Assembly (NCBI GenBank): GCA_027924585.1
Contig: BSBM01000597.1
Location: 889,501-953,500 of the forward strand
Direction of reading: 5' to 3'
DNA length: 64,000 nt
From: Larix kaempferi
Taxonomy: Eukaryota; Streptophyta; Pinopsida; Pinales; Pinaceae
Shown here in pieces: positions 20,502-31,560 of the stretch. A program made the translations under genes and the position numbers. Position 1 is the stretch's first letter. Each line of letters opens with the position of its first letter. The notes under the pieces are model-generated. The model had not been told where the DNA came from, did not search any database, and saw nothing but the letters and a program-made list of their open reading frames with translations.

Positions 20502-23500
20502 ATGTCCGTAGATTCTGATAGTGATCCTGAAGTTATTGGTTGCACTCGTAGTGGAAAACGATATAAAGTAGGCCTTGACCAATATCCTTTTGAGTCTAGC
20601 CCAGACAATCGCCAAGTCCCTAGAGCAAGCCATATAGAAAGACAGGGGAGTGCTCATATCCCGTATTACCCCTTTACACCACAAAAACCAGACGGAGCTC
20701 AGTATAATCCTACAGTAACACCTTCGAGTAGCCCACACGCTACTTCTAGTACCTCTGTACCACCTTTGTTTAACCATCCCGGAGGCACTGCTACAGTACC
20801 TCCACCTCAAACCCGTGCAAGAAGGATGGGTGATGACATGAAACTACCAACTTTTAGAGGAACGGGGATAGAGGACCCTGAGCAGCACTGGTTCTTATGT
20901 GAAGCCATTTGGACAATTAAGCAAATTAATGATGATGCTGTTAAACTGGTTCAGTTAGCAACCACACTAAGAGAAAGAGCCTTGACTTGGTTCATGAAAT
21001 ACTCAGCAGCACAGAATAGGACGCTTGCTGAGGTAAGAAATGCCATGATTAGAGAATTCAAGAAACCTAAGTCAGAATCACAGTGTATAACAGAGCTCAA
21101 AGACATCAAACAGTTACCTACAGAATCAGTATGGGACTTTGACCAGAAGTTCAAAGCTTTGATAGATCAAGTAAGCTTCGAGTTTGCACCACAGCAACAT
21201 AAAGAATGGTTTATTGCTGCACTGCTTCCACACATTAGACTTCCTCTTATGCAACAGAATCTCAATACTCAGGAACAAGCTCTAGAAATGGCTATGAAAC
21301 TAGAAGCTTCGCCAATTGCAGGAACAAGCAACGATGTTGCGCATCTACAGAACCAATTAGCAAACTTAACCTTGCAAGTGCATGATATTAAGAAAGGCAA
21401 GGAGATCAAGGAAGAAATTTGGTGTACAAAATGTAAAGCCCAAGGTCATTCAAAGGACCATTGTCCTGTTTTCATAGACTATATTGCAACTGGAGCACCT
21501 AATCCTTTACCACAGGCACAAGGGCCTTGGTGTGAAATCTGCAGAACTAGAGGTCATAGACCACAAGAATGCCACTTACTTCAGAAATATGTACAAACTC
21601 CAAAGAATCTATATTGTAATTTCTGTAAATCAGTAGGTCATGATGAGAACAATTGTAGAGCATATGATCTTATGATAGAAAGAAAGCATGATGTTTATAG
21701 GGTACAAGCAGAGACACAAGGACCTATAGCAGGTCCACCTTATGACCAATCTCGGGACGCCCGAGCAGCAAATTACAGAGGACGCGGACGCACAACAAAT
21801 TTGGGTCGTGGAAGAGGACAGATCACTTGCTATAATTGCGGAGAACAAGGTCATTTTGCTAGGGATTGCCAAAATCCTACAACCCTCTGCAGATATTGTA
21901 AATCTTCTGACCATATCATCGAAGAATGCCCTCAGTTACAGGCTAAGATGCAAGCAAAGACACCACAGGTCAATCAGAATATCCAGTTGATTGGAGCCGA
22001 AAAAAGAGAACCAGACCCTACAGTTAATATAGTGACACGCAGTGGAGCTACAACTGGTGCGCAAGAGATGGGAACGGGAAAGCAAGCGACGCAATGGGTG
22101 CGCCGCGCTAACAATAAACCAGCCCCACTTAACCTACAGAAGCAAAAAGAAGCATTTAAGCAAGCTCAAGAGTATTTCTCAGATCCGAGAGCTTCAAGTT
22201 CTACCGCGATTCCGCAGAACAATAGTAGATCGCAAGTGCTAAGACAAGACAACCTGGTACAAGAACAGGCCACTACAGCTGGAAGGCCTGATGATGATAA
22301 TGACGATGAGCATGCACTAGGAAGTGTTCATGCATTCCTGCGACAATGTTTAAAATTGTTGCGCAATGAAAGAGCAACTCTAGAACTCCAACACCTGTTG
22401 GATCGGTGCCAACACTCTGCTTCGACGAACACACCACAGCGTGCTGTTCACCAGATTAGGAGTCACATTAGAACTGGAAAAGAGATGAGGCTCACAGCGC
22501 AGATTGGAGCATTTGAAATGGACGAAGTCATGTTAGATTTGGGCTCAGAAGCCAATGTTCTCACTATGCAGACATGGGAACAGATGGGAAGCCCTCAGCT
22601 TACAAGATCCCCTATCCAGCTAAGACTCGCAAATCAGCAACGAGTCTCTCCATTGGGCAGATTACCCAATGTACCTATTGATATTGAAGGAGTAAGAAGC
22701 TCTGCAGATTTTGAAGTAATCAAAATTATGGATGATAGTAGACCATACCCAGCGCTGTTAGGAATAGACTGGGCACTTGATAATTTGGCTGTCATTAACC
22801 TGAAGAAAAGACAGATGACCTTTGAGGATGACCAGATCAGGGTCATCGCACCTCTTGATCCTATTCAAGGACCAAGATATATAGAACCTATTCGCGCAGA
22901 AGAGGAAGCGCGCCACATGGAAAGCTTGTATCAGATGACCACTAACCACAGTGACTATGTCAACCCCACAGCAGATGGCCATATCAGCTGGCGATGTGAT
23001 AGCTCGTGCACATCAGATTCAGATGCAGGATTGGAAAATTGGCAGAATCGTCTACATGAGGTTTCTGCAAGACGTTGCGCCATGATGACTAAATCCATTC
23101 GATGGATTGGTACAGAATTAGTTGATACCCCAACTTTTGATGGCTTAATTGAAGTAACTAAATTCATACAGGAATATGAACAAAAGCTTCCAGAACCACA
23201 GCGCATCCAGGCACTGGATATAGCATTGCGCGCTACACCCGCAAGATGGTGGATTGCGCACAAGGAGAATATTCATACATGGAAAGACTGTCGCAGATTG
23301 ATACTGCGCAGATTTCAGGACACCACAGCCGAAGCGCTACGCAAATATGAAGGACAGAGTGACCCCAGGTCACACATCGAAGCATGTATCCAGCAATGGT
23401 CAGATGTTCCGGAAGATGAATGGGTTCACCAATTCATCCACACATTAGATACAATTCCAAGGAATTGGTATACTGAAATAGAATTGCGCAAAGGCACTCT

Positions 23501-26500
23501 TACTTGGGCTCTTATGATAGAAAGTTTTCAACTTACATTCAACTTTGAATCAGAGCATCCAAGCATTGATCAGGCTCTGAAGTGTATTAAAAAGAAGGTA
23601 TTTGAACCAGGTCTAGTAACAGAATATTCCCAACCAGATTGGGCTGTTCAGATGGAGCATGCCCTGGAATGTTATAACTTTACCGCCGAAGATGAGGACG
23701 ACGATCCTCGCAACCTCAATATCCCAGAATCAGAAGGGACACGCAATATTGAAGGTCCTGAGCTTGATATTCCTGCCATCGCAGAACACGTCAAGCTCAA
23801 GAAAGTTAACATTGGCACAGAAGCTGACCCAAAGTTTGCTTCTATAGGAGATTATTGGGATGATGAAACCGTTGCGCATGTTTCAGATTTATTACGTGAT
23901 TACCAGGATATCTTTCCTACCAAGTTCACAGAAATGAAAGGCATCCTAGGAGACTTAGGAGTGATGCGCATACCTCTGAAACCAGATGCCAAGCCAGTAA
24001 AGCAGCGCCCATACAGGTTGAACCCGCGCTACAAAGAAAAAGTCAAAGAAGAAATTGATAAGATGCTTGCAGCAGGTATTATTGAGCCAGTAGAGGAAAG
24101 CGATTGGATTAGTCCTATGGTGGTCCAAGAAAAGAAAACAAAAGGTGAAATAAGAATTTGTGTCGACTTGCGCAAACTCAATGATGCATCAGCGCACGAC
24201 CCATTTCCCACTCCTTTCACAGACGAAGTACTTGATAATGTTGGAGGACAAGAGGCTTACTCTTTCACTGATGGATTTTCGGGATATCATCAGATTAGAA
24301 TCCATCCGGATGACCGCCACAAGACTACTTTTGCAACTGAATGGGGCTCATTCCAGTACACGGTAATGCCCTTTGGTCTTAAAAACGCACCTGCTATCTT
24401 CTCTAGAGTTGTTGTTGCTGTTTTTAAAGAATTTATCCACAAGTTTTTAGAAGTCTATTTTGATGACTGGACTGTATTTGGTTTACTAAAGAACCATATT
24501 GCGAATCTGCGTATGATGCTAGAAAAATGTAGACAGCATCAGATTTCCCTTAACTTAAAAAAATGTATATTCTGTGCGCCCTTTGGTATTTTGTTGGGAC
24601 ATATTGTATGCAGACAAGGACTCTTGATGGATCCTGCGAAGGTTGCCATCATTGCTAATTTACCTGCGCCCAACTCAGTTAAGCAATTGCGCACTACATT
24701 GGGACATACAGGATACTACAGAAAATTCATCAAAGGATATGCAAGGATCACAGCGCCTATGGAAAGATTGCTGAAGAAGGATTCGAAGTTCCAATGGACA
24801 GAGGAATGCCAACAGAGCTTGGACACACTTAAAGAAAAGATGATCACAGCGCCTATTCTAGTTTTCCCGGATTGGAGAAAACCTTTTCATGTTCATGTTG
24901 ATGCTTCTTCCATAGCATTAGGAATCGTGCTTACACAGTCGGGAGAAGGAAGTATTGACCACCCAATTGCTTACTCCAGCAGAAAGTTATCTACAGCTGA
25001 GAAGAACTACACCACTACAGAAAGGGAAGGACTAGCTATGGTGTATGCCCTACAGAAATTCAGACACTACCTGTTAGGAGCTCACTTTAAAATGTATACT
25101 GATCATTCTGCTTTGAAATATTTGGTCAATAAACCAGTTTTAGGAGGAAGAATTTGCAGATGGCTACTGCTCTTTCAAGAGTATGATTTTGAGGTTATTG
25201 TAAAGCCAGGCAGATTGAATGCAGGGCCTGACCATCTATCCAGAATAGAGTCAGGAGAGGAACCTACGAGTCTGGAGGACAATCTGCCTGACGCACAGTT
25301 GTTTTATATCCAAGCAGCAGACGAATATTATTCTGATATTCTTAACTTTCTCACTACCGGACAAGCGCCGGCTGAGTTTACAATCCAGCAGAAGAAGCAA
25401 CTTGTTGTTCGAGCCGCAGACTTCACTTTGATAGCAGGCCAGCTTTATAAGTTGGGCCCGGACGAAATTTTGCGCAGATGTATCTTACCACATGAAAAGA
25501 ACTTTATCATCGCAGAAGCGCATTCAGGTACCGCAGGAGGCCATTTCGCAGGAAAGCCGACTGCGCAGAAAATATTAGCCGCAGGACTTTGGTGGCCGAC
25601 ATTGCACAAGGATACTAAGGAATTCTGTAAATGTTGCGATGTGTGCCAGCGCACAGGGAAACCCTCAAGGAGAGATGAAATGCCGCTAAGACCCCAGATC
25701 ACACTGCGTGCTTTTGATAAATGGGCCATTGACTTTGTAGGACCTATTAACCCACCAGGAAAAAGAACTGGCGCAAGATATATCATTACAGCTACTGAGT
25801 ACCTCACCCAATGGGCTGAGGCGAAGCCAGTTAAGAACTGCGACGCTGCTACTGCTGCGCAGTTCATTTTCGAGAACATTATCACTAGGTTTGGATGCCC
25901 AGTGATCCTCATGAGTGATCAAGGTACACATTTCCTCAATGAGACTATAGAGGCCCTTACTGAAGAATTTCAAATTAATCACCATAAGAGTACACCCTAC
26001 CATCCTCAAGCTAATGGTACGGTGGAAGCATTCAATAAGATCCTTGAGAATGCCCTGACGAAGATCTGTAATCAACAAAGAGATGATTGGGACCTTAGAG
26101 TCACAGCTGTATTATGGGCTTACAGAACCACTTGCAAGAAATTAACAGGTCACACACCTTTCAGCTTGGTGTATGGACAAGAAGCAGTTATGCCCATGGA
26201 ATACATTGTTCCCAGTCTCCGAATTGCGCAAATTACAGAAATGGCAGATCCTGACACTATGAATGAAAGACTTTCGCAACTGCTTTCTTTAGAAGAAGAC
26301 AGACTTATGGCCGGATTTCATCAACAGGTACAGAAGGCAAGACAGAAAGCTTGGCATGACAGGCACATTAAGCATAAGCACTTTGAAGAAGGAGACCTGG
26401 TACTCCTTTATGATAGTAAATTCATCAAGTTTCCAGGCAAGTTTCGTGTGCATTGGTTAGGTCCTTTTCAGGTAATAAAAATAACAGACGGAGGCGCAGT

Positions 26501-26597
26501 TCAGCTTGCGAAGCTGAATGGAGAACTACTACCTACAATGATAAACGGGAGTCGGCTTAAGCTTTATTGCGACGGCCACTCCGCCCTGTTGACATAA
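20502..26597 (+). CDS. Gag-pol polyprotein (2,031 residues) of the Athila/Tat-like element
   Basis: One uninterrupted frame. Residues ~109-265: capsid-type gag domain ([29 protein letters not shown]). Residues ~305-475: five CX2CX4HX4C zinc knuckles. Around 678: aspartic protease with [11 protein letters not shown] and later [11 protein letters not shown] in place of DTG/DSG is common in Athila-type elements. Residues ~874-1020: a second gag-like segment ([36 protein letters not shown]). Residues ~1164-1400: reverse transcriptase with catalytic YFDD at 1319-1322. RNase H begins near 1467 ([10 protein letters not shown]). Integrase: zinc domain at ~1673 ([15 protein letters not shown]), then Asp1744, Asp1806 and Glu1842 (DDE with 35 spacing). 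The C-terminus [13 protein letters not shown] is a gypsy integrase tail without chromodomain. All catalytic residues checked are present, so it is probably competent. Confidence 0.93.
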   Translation: MSVDSDSDPEVIGCTRSGKRYKVGLDQYPFESSPDNRQVPRASHIERQGSAHIPYYPFTPQKPDGAQYNPTVTPSSSPHATSSTSVPPLFNHPGGTATVPPPQTRARRMGDDMKLPTFRGTGIEDPEQHWFLCEAIWTIKQINDDAVKLVQLATTLRERALTWFMKYSAAQNRTLAEVRNAMIREFKKPKSESQCITELKDIKQLPTESVWDFDQKFKALIDQVSFEFAPQQHKEWFIAALLPHIRLPLMQQNLNTQEQALEMAMKLEASPIAGTSNDVAHLQNQLANLTLQVHDIKKGKEIKEEIWCTKCKAQGHSKDHCPVFIDYIATGAPNPLPQAQGPWCEICRTRGHRPQECHLLQKYVQTPKNLYCNFCKSVGHDENNCRAYDLMIERKHDVYRVQAETQGPIAGPPYDQSRDARAANYRGRGRTTNLGRGRGQITCYNCGEQGHFARDCQNPTTLCRYCKSSDHIIEECPQLQAKMQAKTPQVNQNIQLIGAEKREPDPTVNIVTRSGATTGAQEMGTGKQATQWVRRANNKPAPLNLQKQKEAFKQAQEYFSDPRASSSTAIPQNNSRSQVLRQDNLVQEQATTAGRPDDDNDDEHALGSVHAFLRQCLKLLRNERATLELQHLLDRCQHSASTNTPQRAVHQIRSHIRTGKEMRLTAQIGAFEMDEVMLDLGSEANVLTMQTWEQMGSPQLTRSPIQLRLANQQRVSPLGRLPNVPIDIEGVRSSADFEVIKIMDDSRPYPALLGIDWALDNLAVINLKKRQMTFEDDQIRVIAPLDPIQGPRYIEPIRAEEEARHMESLYQMTTNHSDYVNPTADGHISWRCDSSCTSDSDAGLENWQNRLHEVSARRCAMMTKSIRWIGTELVDTPTFDGLIEVTKFIQEYEQKLPEPQRIQALDIALRATPARWWIAHKENIHTWKDCRRLILRRFQDTTAEALRKYEGQSDPRSHIEACIQQWSDVPEDEWVHQFIHTLDTIPRNWYTEIELRKGTLTWALMIESFQLTFNFESEHPSIDQALKCIKKKVFEPGLVTEYSQPDWAVQMEHALECYNFTAEDEDDDPRNLNIPESEGTRNIEGPELDIPAIAEHVKLKKVNIGTEADPKFASIGDYWDDETVAHVSDLLRDYQDIFPTKFTEMKGILGDLGVMRIPLKPDAKPVKQRPYRLNPRYKEKVKEEIDKMLAAGIIEPVEESDWISPMVVQEKKTKGEIRICVDLRKLNDASAHDPFPTPFTDEVLDNVGGQEAYSFTDGFSGYHQIRIHPDDRHKTTFATEWGSFQYTVMPFGLKNAPAIFSRVVVAVFKEFIHKFLEVYFDDWTVFGLLKNHIANLRMMLEKCRQHQISLNLKKCIFCAPFGILLGHIVCRQGLLMDPAKVAIIANLPAPNSVKQLRTTLGHTGYYRKFIKGYARITAPMERLLKKDSKFQWTEECQQSLDTLKEKMITAPILVFPDWRKPFHVHVDASSIALGIVLTQSGEGSIDHPIAYSSRKLSTAEKNYTTTEREGLAMVYALQKFRHYLLGAHFKMYTDHSALKYLVNKPVLGGRICRWLLLFQEYDFEVIVKPGRLNAGPDHLSRIESGEEPTSLEDNLPDAQLFYIQAADEYYSDILNFLTTGQAPAEFTIQQKKQLVVRAADFTLIAGQLYKLGPDEILRRCILPHEKNFIIAEAHSGTAGGHFAGKPTAQKILAAGLWWPTLHKDTKEFCKCCDVCQRTGKPSRRDEMPLRPQITLRAFDKWAIDFVGPINPPGKRTGARYIITATEYLTQWAEAKPVKNCDAATAAQFIFENIITRFGCPVILMSDQGTHFLNETIEALTEEFQINHHKSTPYHPQANGTVEAFNKILENALTKICNQQRDDWDLRVTAVLWAYRTTCKKLTGHTPFSLVYGQEAVMPMEYIVPSLRIAQITEMADPDTMNERLSQLLSLEEDRLMAGFHQQVQKARQKAWHDRHIKHKHFEEGDLVLLYDSKFIKFPGKFRVHWLGPFQVIKITDGGAVQLAKLNGELLPTMINGSRLKLYCDGHSALLT

Positions 26598-27414
26598 TAT
26601 ATTACTCAGGAATGCAGATGCCCAGTGTAGTTGAAAGAGACATCGCATTTAGTCTACACGGAAGCTGCGACACACCCTCAGTTTCCAGCTTCCTGCGCAG
26701 TTCCTTGAAATATCCGCGCATCCTGAATAAAAATTGCTTGAAGAGAGCTTATCGGTGCGCTCTGGCGAAGTTTGTTTTTGAACCGTTGAACTATCGCTCT
26801 TGCGGAGTTCCCTCTGATAATTTGCCGCTGAAAAGAGTTTTGTTGTGGACCCATAGAGGCACAGTTTCCTAAGTTGAAATGACCCGCCGGAAATTTTGAA
26901 TTCAAGCAGTTATGTAGCCGCGTTTGAATAAATGAAGGATAAGGCCGCTATTTAAGTCCAGCCGTTCCGACGGATTCGGCTTAATCTCCGAAAGATTTGC
27001 ATTTAATTCAGGCGCCGAAAGCATTAGCTTCTCCCGGAAGGCTGTCAGAACCCGTCAATCACACTAAATGCACCGCTACGGCAAGGAGGATAGCGTGTTG
27101 TCAACTCATCTGTAGCCGCCTACAGCTACGCTACCCCACTGGGTCGCATCTACTAACCCCGCTGGCTACAAATACCCCACACTTGTATCAATTTCGGGTT
27201 ACTGTCTCGAGTTGCATAAGTTCTGTTTGAAGATCTGCATTATTGTTTTCAGAGCCGAGTGTGCAGACTATTTTCCCTTGTTTTCAGAGTCTATACCCTA
27301 CGCAGTTCCGCTATTTGCTGTCCAGAGTGTTGTTATTTACATTGGTTCACAACGGAGAATTTATCGACTGAAGAAGTTGTTCGTCAATTTCTACGCCGAG
27401 GCTTAGATTTCGGC
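26598..27414 (+). other. Spacer between gag-pol and the third ORF
   Basis: About 0.8 kb without a convincing coding frame. The open stretch continuous with the third ORF reaches back only to a GTG at 27259; its first ATG is 27415. Such spacers in Athila/Ogre-type elements may hold a splice acceptor or internal promoter for the downstream ORF. A polypyrimidine-AG candidate lies near 27318-27324 (TTTGCTGTCCAG), but nothing decisive is visible. Confidence 0.5.
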
Positions 27415-30072
27415 ATGGCCACTCCGGTGACGCATTCGACCTACGTACACCCTGGTGCTACTGATCCCAGAACATCTCCAGGCACAAGAGCATCTCAGCA
27501 GCAGCCGGAGGAACCTGTTCCAGAACCGCTCGCGTCTATGGTGAACTACCTTCCGCCGCGTCCAGACGATGCGCCGGATGTCCAGATTCCGAAGAATGCA
27601 AAGTATCCAATTCCGCTACCGCCACTACCGGCTAGTGTGCGGGTAGAAGGCCAACTATTGGGAAACATTCCACTGGTTAAATTCTCTGATTTTAACCTTG
27701 GAGACTATAAGACATATCCTCAGTTTCAGTTGGACCGATATTTGGATATCGTCCATAATCCCACCAGAAATGTTGATGAGTTTATCCCGAAGGGATTTGC
27801 AGCAAATCTTGAGCGCCCTGGACTCTTGAATCTGTTGAAGCTACCGCACTTTGGGCGTAGCAACGAAGTGAACGCAGTCGTTAAAACACTGCTATCCTGC
27901 GTTCATGGAGGTTACCTTTGGCTCGGGAGGCCAATTGATCTAAATGTTGATTTGATACACCGTATCACCGGCCTATCTAAGGTTGGTAAGGATCCCAATA
28001 TCCATTTTGCGGGAAAAGAGAAGGACCGAAAATTAGCCGCAAAGCTGGTCCAGAAATATAACTTGACAAGAGGAGGTCGGGCTTATGACCTCACCACAGT
28101 TGAAGATGAGGCACTTCGCTTCACAGGAAGTCTGCTTGCAGGTAGACTTCTCACCAAGTGCCGACCAAAAGAAGTTACTGGAGCTGTCGTAGAGCTCGCT
28201 ATCGCAGCTGCGGAGGGAGAACAGTACAACTGGTCTCTCTTCCTGCTGAATTCTTTTTTGGCTGATTGCCTGAATGTGCAGGACAATGCAGGCCAATCAT
28301 TCCATTTTTCATGGCTTTTAATTCTATGTGCTCTCGTCGGGTGGAAGGAGCCCCCGAATACTCAGTTCCGTCCACGCCGCGCAGGAGAGGTTGCCGGCAT
28401 GCGCTACATCAACCTCTGGGATTCCCCTAATCCCGCGAAGCGCAAGATGAATCGCGCTGTTTTTTGTGAGTATTACTATCTCCTCCGCGATACCATACAA
28501 GATATGCCAAGGCTGAGCGCGGAGACAGCCACATTGTATGAAGGGAAGTTGGCTTTTACTGCCGACATCCATCAACTCTACCTTCGGCCTTGCGACATTC
28601 CAGGTGATTGGGCGCTAGGTCTTTACAGGATGACCACAGAAGATGTCGAAGAAACCATTAAGTCTTGGTCAGACGAATGGAGAGCAGCAGCTGACATCGC
28701 ACCTGCGATGCCACACGCCGCTGCGCAAGAAAAAGATAAGGGCAAGGAAGCCCCTGAGCAAAGAAGCGATGAAGGCTCAACAGAACCAGCCACAAAGAAG
28801 CAGAAAGTGTCGCATCCCACTGAGGCCATTCCCTCGGAGGTCGACAAATACTTGAAGGAGCAATTTCGTGAGATGAGGAACATGCATGCTCACATCCGAG
28901 GTGCTCTAGACTTACAATTTGTAGAACTCAAAGGTCTCGCAGGAAGGATTGCGCAGACCCATGCGCCAGCATCCACTTCGCAGGCGCCACAAGAAATCCC
29001 AACTGCCGAGCGAGTTGAAGAACTCACAGAAAGGCACACTGTCGTGCATATTCCGCCTACCAGCATGACACTTCCAGATCCCCTAGCTGAACTGCAGGTA
29101 AGCACATTTGGACCTGTGGAAATTAATTTGTCTATGATTCCTATAGAAACTCTACAGCTAGTACAGGAGAAAGTTTCTCTTGAATTGAGAGCTAGAGAGC
29201 TCTCTACTTTCCAGGCAAACCAACGACTGCAATCGCAGGAGATAGAGCTGAAGGAAAGTCATAAAAACATCTCTGCGAAGCTTGCACTCTATGAGGCGCA
29301 AGACACCGGCATCAGAAACGCAATAGAAGAGATTGCTCAGGAACTGCCGGCTTGCGAGATTCAACCAGACCTCCCTCTGGTTGCAAAAGTGCAAATTATT
29401 GGCGAAAGGGCGAAAACCCTGGAGCAAGAAATAGCTGCTATGGCAGAAGGCCATAAAACCCAGATCGCTGAGCTAGAAGCTCGCGTTGCTGCGCATCTTA
29501 CAGATGATGCGCAGGTACAGTTTGAAGCATTGAGCAGAGCTTCCACACGAATGAAAGGTCGAGTACAGGAAGCCAAGAACCTGATGAACCAGGCTATGGA
29601 AGCTTGGACAGAGCTTGTGAACCTCCCTTTTAAAGTAGGACTATCACAACAGGTGCAAGCTGCAGAACAGTCCCTCACTGTTCTGAATGAAGAAGCCAAG
29701 TCCTTAACAGGCTTGCCAAAGATGAAGAAAATGGGCGAAGTGCGCAAAATGCAGCAGCAACTGCACAAGCTCAGAACTGAAGATGAGAAGCTCACCAACA
29801 GCATTCAGCCATTCATGGATGAGTATGCTGAAATTGTTGGCCAGATTGAGACAAAAATCAAAGAAATTGCCGAGTCTCAAGAGATCATTGATACACTCAC
29901 TAAAGAAGAAACGACCGCAGAAACAGTACAAACAGCCGATCAGTGTATTGAGGAATTGGACTCCGCTATTGTGAAATGGCAGAAAACATTCGCGGAGACT
30001 CAAGCAAACGCAGATGCGCAAATTCAAAGACCACGCGCTAGTGCGAGTGGCTCGAGGGCGAGCCACAAGTGA
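27415..30072 (+). CDS. Third ORF (885 residues) in the env position; unknown retroelement protein
   Basis: Starts at the first ATG of the frame (context CGGCATGGCC), giving MATPVTHSTYVHPG, and ends with TGA 12 bases before the 3' LTR. Residues 1-70 are Pro-rich. Residues ~85-430 form a globular domain with LLKLPHFGRSNEVNAVVKTL, GGYLWLGRPIDLNVDLIHRI, SFHFSWLLILCALVGW and RYINLWDSPN. It resembles hypothetical proteins I associate with plant gypsy elements, but I cannot name a family. Residues ~430-500 are charged and contain PATKKQKV, a monopartite nuclear-localisation-like motif. From ~590 to the end the protein is Glu/Lys/Gln/Ala-rich and looks like long coiled coils (LEQEIAAMAEGHKTQIAELE). 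There is no signal peptide, clear transmembrane segment or envelope feature. Sense orientation separates it from antisense extra ORFs of some relatives. Confidence 0.85.
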   Translation: MATPVTHSTYVHPGATDPRTSPGTRASQQQPEEPVPEPLASMVNYLPPRPDDAPDVQIPKNAKYPIPLPPLPASVRVEGQLLGNIPLVKFSDFNLGDYKTYPQFQLDRYLDIVHNPTRNVDEFIPKGFAANLERPGLLNLLKLPHFGRSNEVNAVVKTLLSCVHGGYLWLGRPIDLNVDLIHRITGLSKVGKDPNIHFAGKEKDRKLAAKLVQKYNLTRGGRAYDLTTVEDEALRFTGSLLAGRLLTKCRPKEVTGAVVELAIAAAEGEQYNWSLFLLNSFLADCLNVQDNAGQSFHFSWLLILCALVGWKEPPNTQFRPRRAGEVAGMRYINLWDSPNPAKRKMNRAVFCEYYYLLRDTIQDMPRLSAETATLYEGKLAFTADIHQLYLRPCDIPGDWALGLYRMTTEDVEETIKSWSDEWRAAADIAPAMPHAAAQEKDKGKEAPEQRSDEGSTEPATKKQKVSHPTEAIPSEVDKYLKEQFREMRNMHAHIRGALDLQFVELKGLAGRIAQTHAPASTSQAPQEIPTAERVEELTERHTVVHIPPTSMTLPDPLAELQVSTFGPVEINLSMIPIETLQLVQEKVSLELRARELSTFQANQRLQSQEIELKESHKNISAKLALYEAQDTGIRNAIEEIAQELPACEIQPDLPLVAKVQIIGERAKTLEQEIAAMAEGHKTQIAELEARVAAHLTDDAQVQFEALSRASTRMKGRVQEAKNLMNQAMEAWTELVNLPFKVGLSQQVQAAEQSLTVLNEEAKSLTGLPKMKKMGEVRKMQQQLHKLRTEDEKLTNSIQPFMDEYAEIVGQIETKIKEIAESQEIIDTLTKEETTAETVQTADQCIEELDSAIVKWQKTFAETQANADAQIQRPRASASGSRASHK

Positions 30073-30084
30073 GTGTTGGGGGCC
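30073..30084 (+). promoter_or_regulatory. Putative polypurine tract of the young element
   Basis: GTGTTGGGGGCC immediately precedes the 3' LTR start TGTTGGGGCC. The G-run is the only purine-rich stretch at the boundary and is short for a PPT. Note that TGTTGGGG occurs twice within 12 bases across the junction. Confidence 0.5.
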
Positions 30085-31560
30085 TGTTGGGGCCAAGGTC
30101 GCAGCTATAGTAAAAGCTGCGAATTTTGGGAAAAAAGCACGAGTATGAAAGGAAAGTGCTAATTTTGGGACAAGCACTAAGTTTTGGGTAAGAAGGAGAC
30201 GGTGCGCAGTACGGTGCCAGATGGATGATCTCAGCACAGAGCACGGACCGGAAATTGCGGAGCTCGCGCGCACGTCATCGAAGAATGAAGGTGGCTCAGC
30301 TACCATAATAAATAAGGTGATGGAGTAGAAGGCTTAGCTACCCTCATTTAAAGGCTTAGTACAGAAGTTATGGTTGCTCGGATCAAGGAGGAGCAACGGA
30401 CCAGAGCATTGAAGGCGAAGGACGATCGCCCATACCCACAATCTGCGCCGGAATTCATGGAGCCTGCAGGAAGCGGCGACGTGACTGCAAGCGGCGCCTA
30501 CAGTACACCTAGCCATGTGCGTGGTTAGGGTTTTTGGGAATCACTGTTGGGAAAGGCCCACAGTTTTGTAAAGGTGTGACCGTCATGGCTACCTATATAG
30601 ATGAATCACTGTAATGGGTAGAGGGTTCTGCTTCTTCTTCTTCTTCTTGTTCTTCTTCCTCCCCTTTTGAAGAGTTAGAGAGTTAGATGCTAGACTGTTA
30701 GAGAGTCAGTCTAAAGGGATAGATCATGTGTTGATTATCCTTCACTGTAAATTCTACCTGGTGCGTAGAACTAGAGAGAGGAAATTGGATAGCCGAGGAG
30801 CTAATCCCTGAGTTGCCAGACAGTCTGTGTCGACGTCTGTGCCTTTGTAATCTCCATAGAGAGGAGACAAGCTTGAGAAAAGGGCTCCCAGCTGTGTGCG
30901 TGGAGTTTCCTGTAAGTTCTAGGCTGCAGCTGTGTGCGCAGCATATTGTATAACTCTATCATTTTCTGGTTAATCTAAGACTCCTGAGGACGTGGTTTTC
31001 CTCGAGGAGATGAGCTTCACTTATATCGTCTTGTTATAATGTTTGTGTGAATGATAACTATTCCGAGTTCATTATTTGTGTATGCAAGACTTCTGTCTTA
31101 TCTTTGTGACTGTTTGAGCGGGTTGGAAAGGTCCCTTGATAACTATAAGTATCTTAAGTACTAAAGAGGTAGTAACGCTCAGTCGCTGCGGCGAGAGCAG
31201 ACTGCGTTACTGCGCTAGACGCGAAGGGCGAGGAAGTGTTTCGCGCGTTGACCCAAGAAATAGTTGCCTGCTGCGTTGGAAAGGAGAAACTGCGCAGTAG
31301 ACCTGCCGAGGAAGGGATCCGCGCAGCTGCGCCGAGCGGTCTGCGGGAAGGTCCGACCGCCGATTTCGCAGGAACCATTCAAGGACAAGCTATCTCCGCG
31401 TCACCCCGGTTAAGGAAACTTGATTCCTTAACCCCCCCATAGCCACTTCGGGTGAGACCTCGAGCTGCCGCGCAGCTCGTTGCCGAGAGGGCCAGTGCGC
31501 CAAGGGGTTTTGTTGCTGCGCTTCATTAAAACCCGGGTCTGCCCAAGAAAGCAGCCAACA
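30085..31560 (+). repeat. 3' LTR of the young element
   Basis: 1,476 bp, TGTTGGGGCC to AGCCAACA, offset exactly 11,866 from the 5' LTR along its length. By eye the only difference seen is the second base (G here, C in the 5' LTR). It is followed by the TSD ATCAC at 31561-31565. The TATA-like CTATATAG recurs at 30593-30600. Confidence 0.93.

Larger units (their letters stand above)
18219..31560 (+). mobile_element. Young, apparently intact Athila/Tat-like Ty3/gypsy element
   Basis: A 13,342-bp insertion flanked by the 5-bp duplication ATCAC (18214-18218 and 31561-31565), splitting the chromovirus reverse transcriptase within LGHVI. LTRs at 18219-19694 and 30085-31560 are both 1,476 bp and look identical by eye except for base 2 (TC instead of TG at the 5' end). 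The LTR ends CA. A tRNA-Asp-like primer site is adjacent. Internal order is leader ORF, gag-PR-RT-RNaseH-IN in one frame, an 0.8-kb spacer, then a large third ORF in sense orientation. There is no chromodomain. Non-chromoviral gypsy structure plus the tRNA-Asp PBS and DLG-type protease suggest Athila/Tat, but the exact clade needs a tree. LTR identity and open frames point to a very recent insertion. Confidence 0.93.

Noticed and set aside
20466-20810. Antisense ORFs within gag-pol (also 25445-25912, 25686-26078, 22955-23263)
   Set aside because: Shadows of the strongly supported sense frame; no recognisable motifs.
27259-27414. Upstream start for the third ORF
   Set aside because: The open frame reaches 27259, but that codon is GTG and there is no ATG before 27415, which has good start context.
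29704-30306. 200-codon minus-strand ORF over the end of the third ORF and the 3' LTR
   Set aside because: Antisense shadow; its LTR part is the same translation as at the 5' LTR, and no domain is recognisable.
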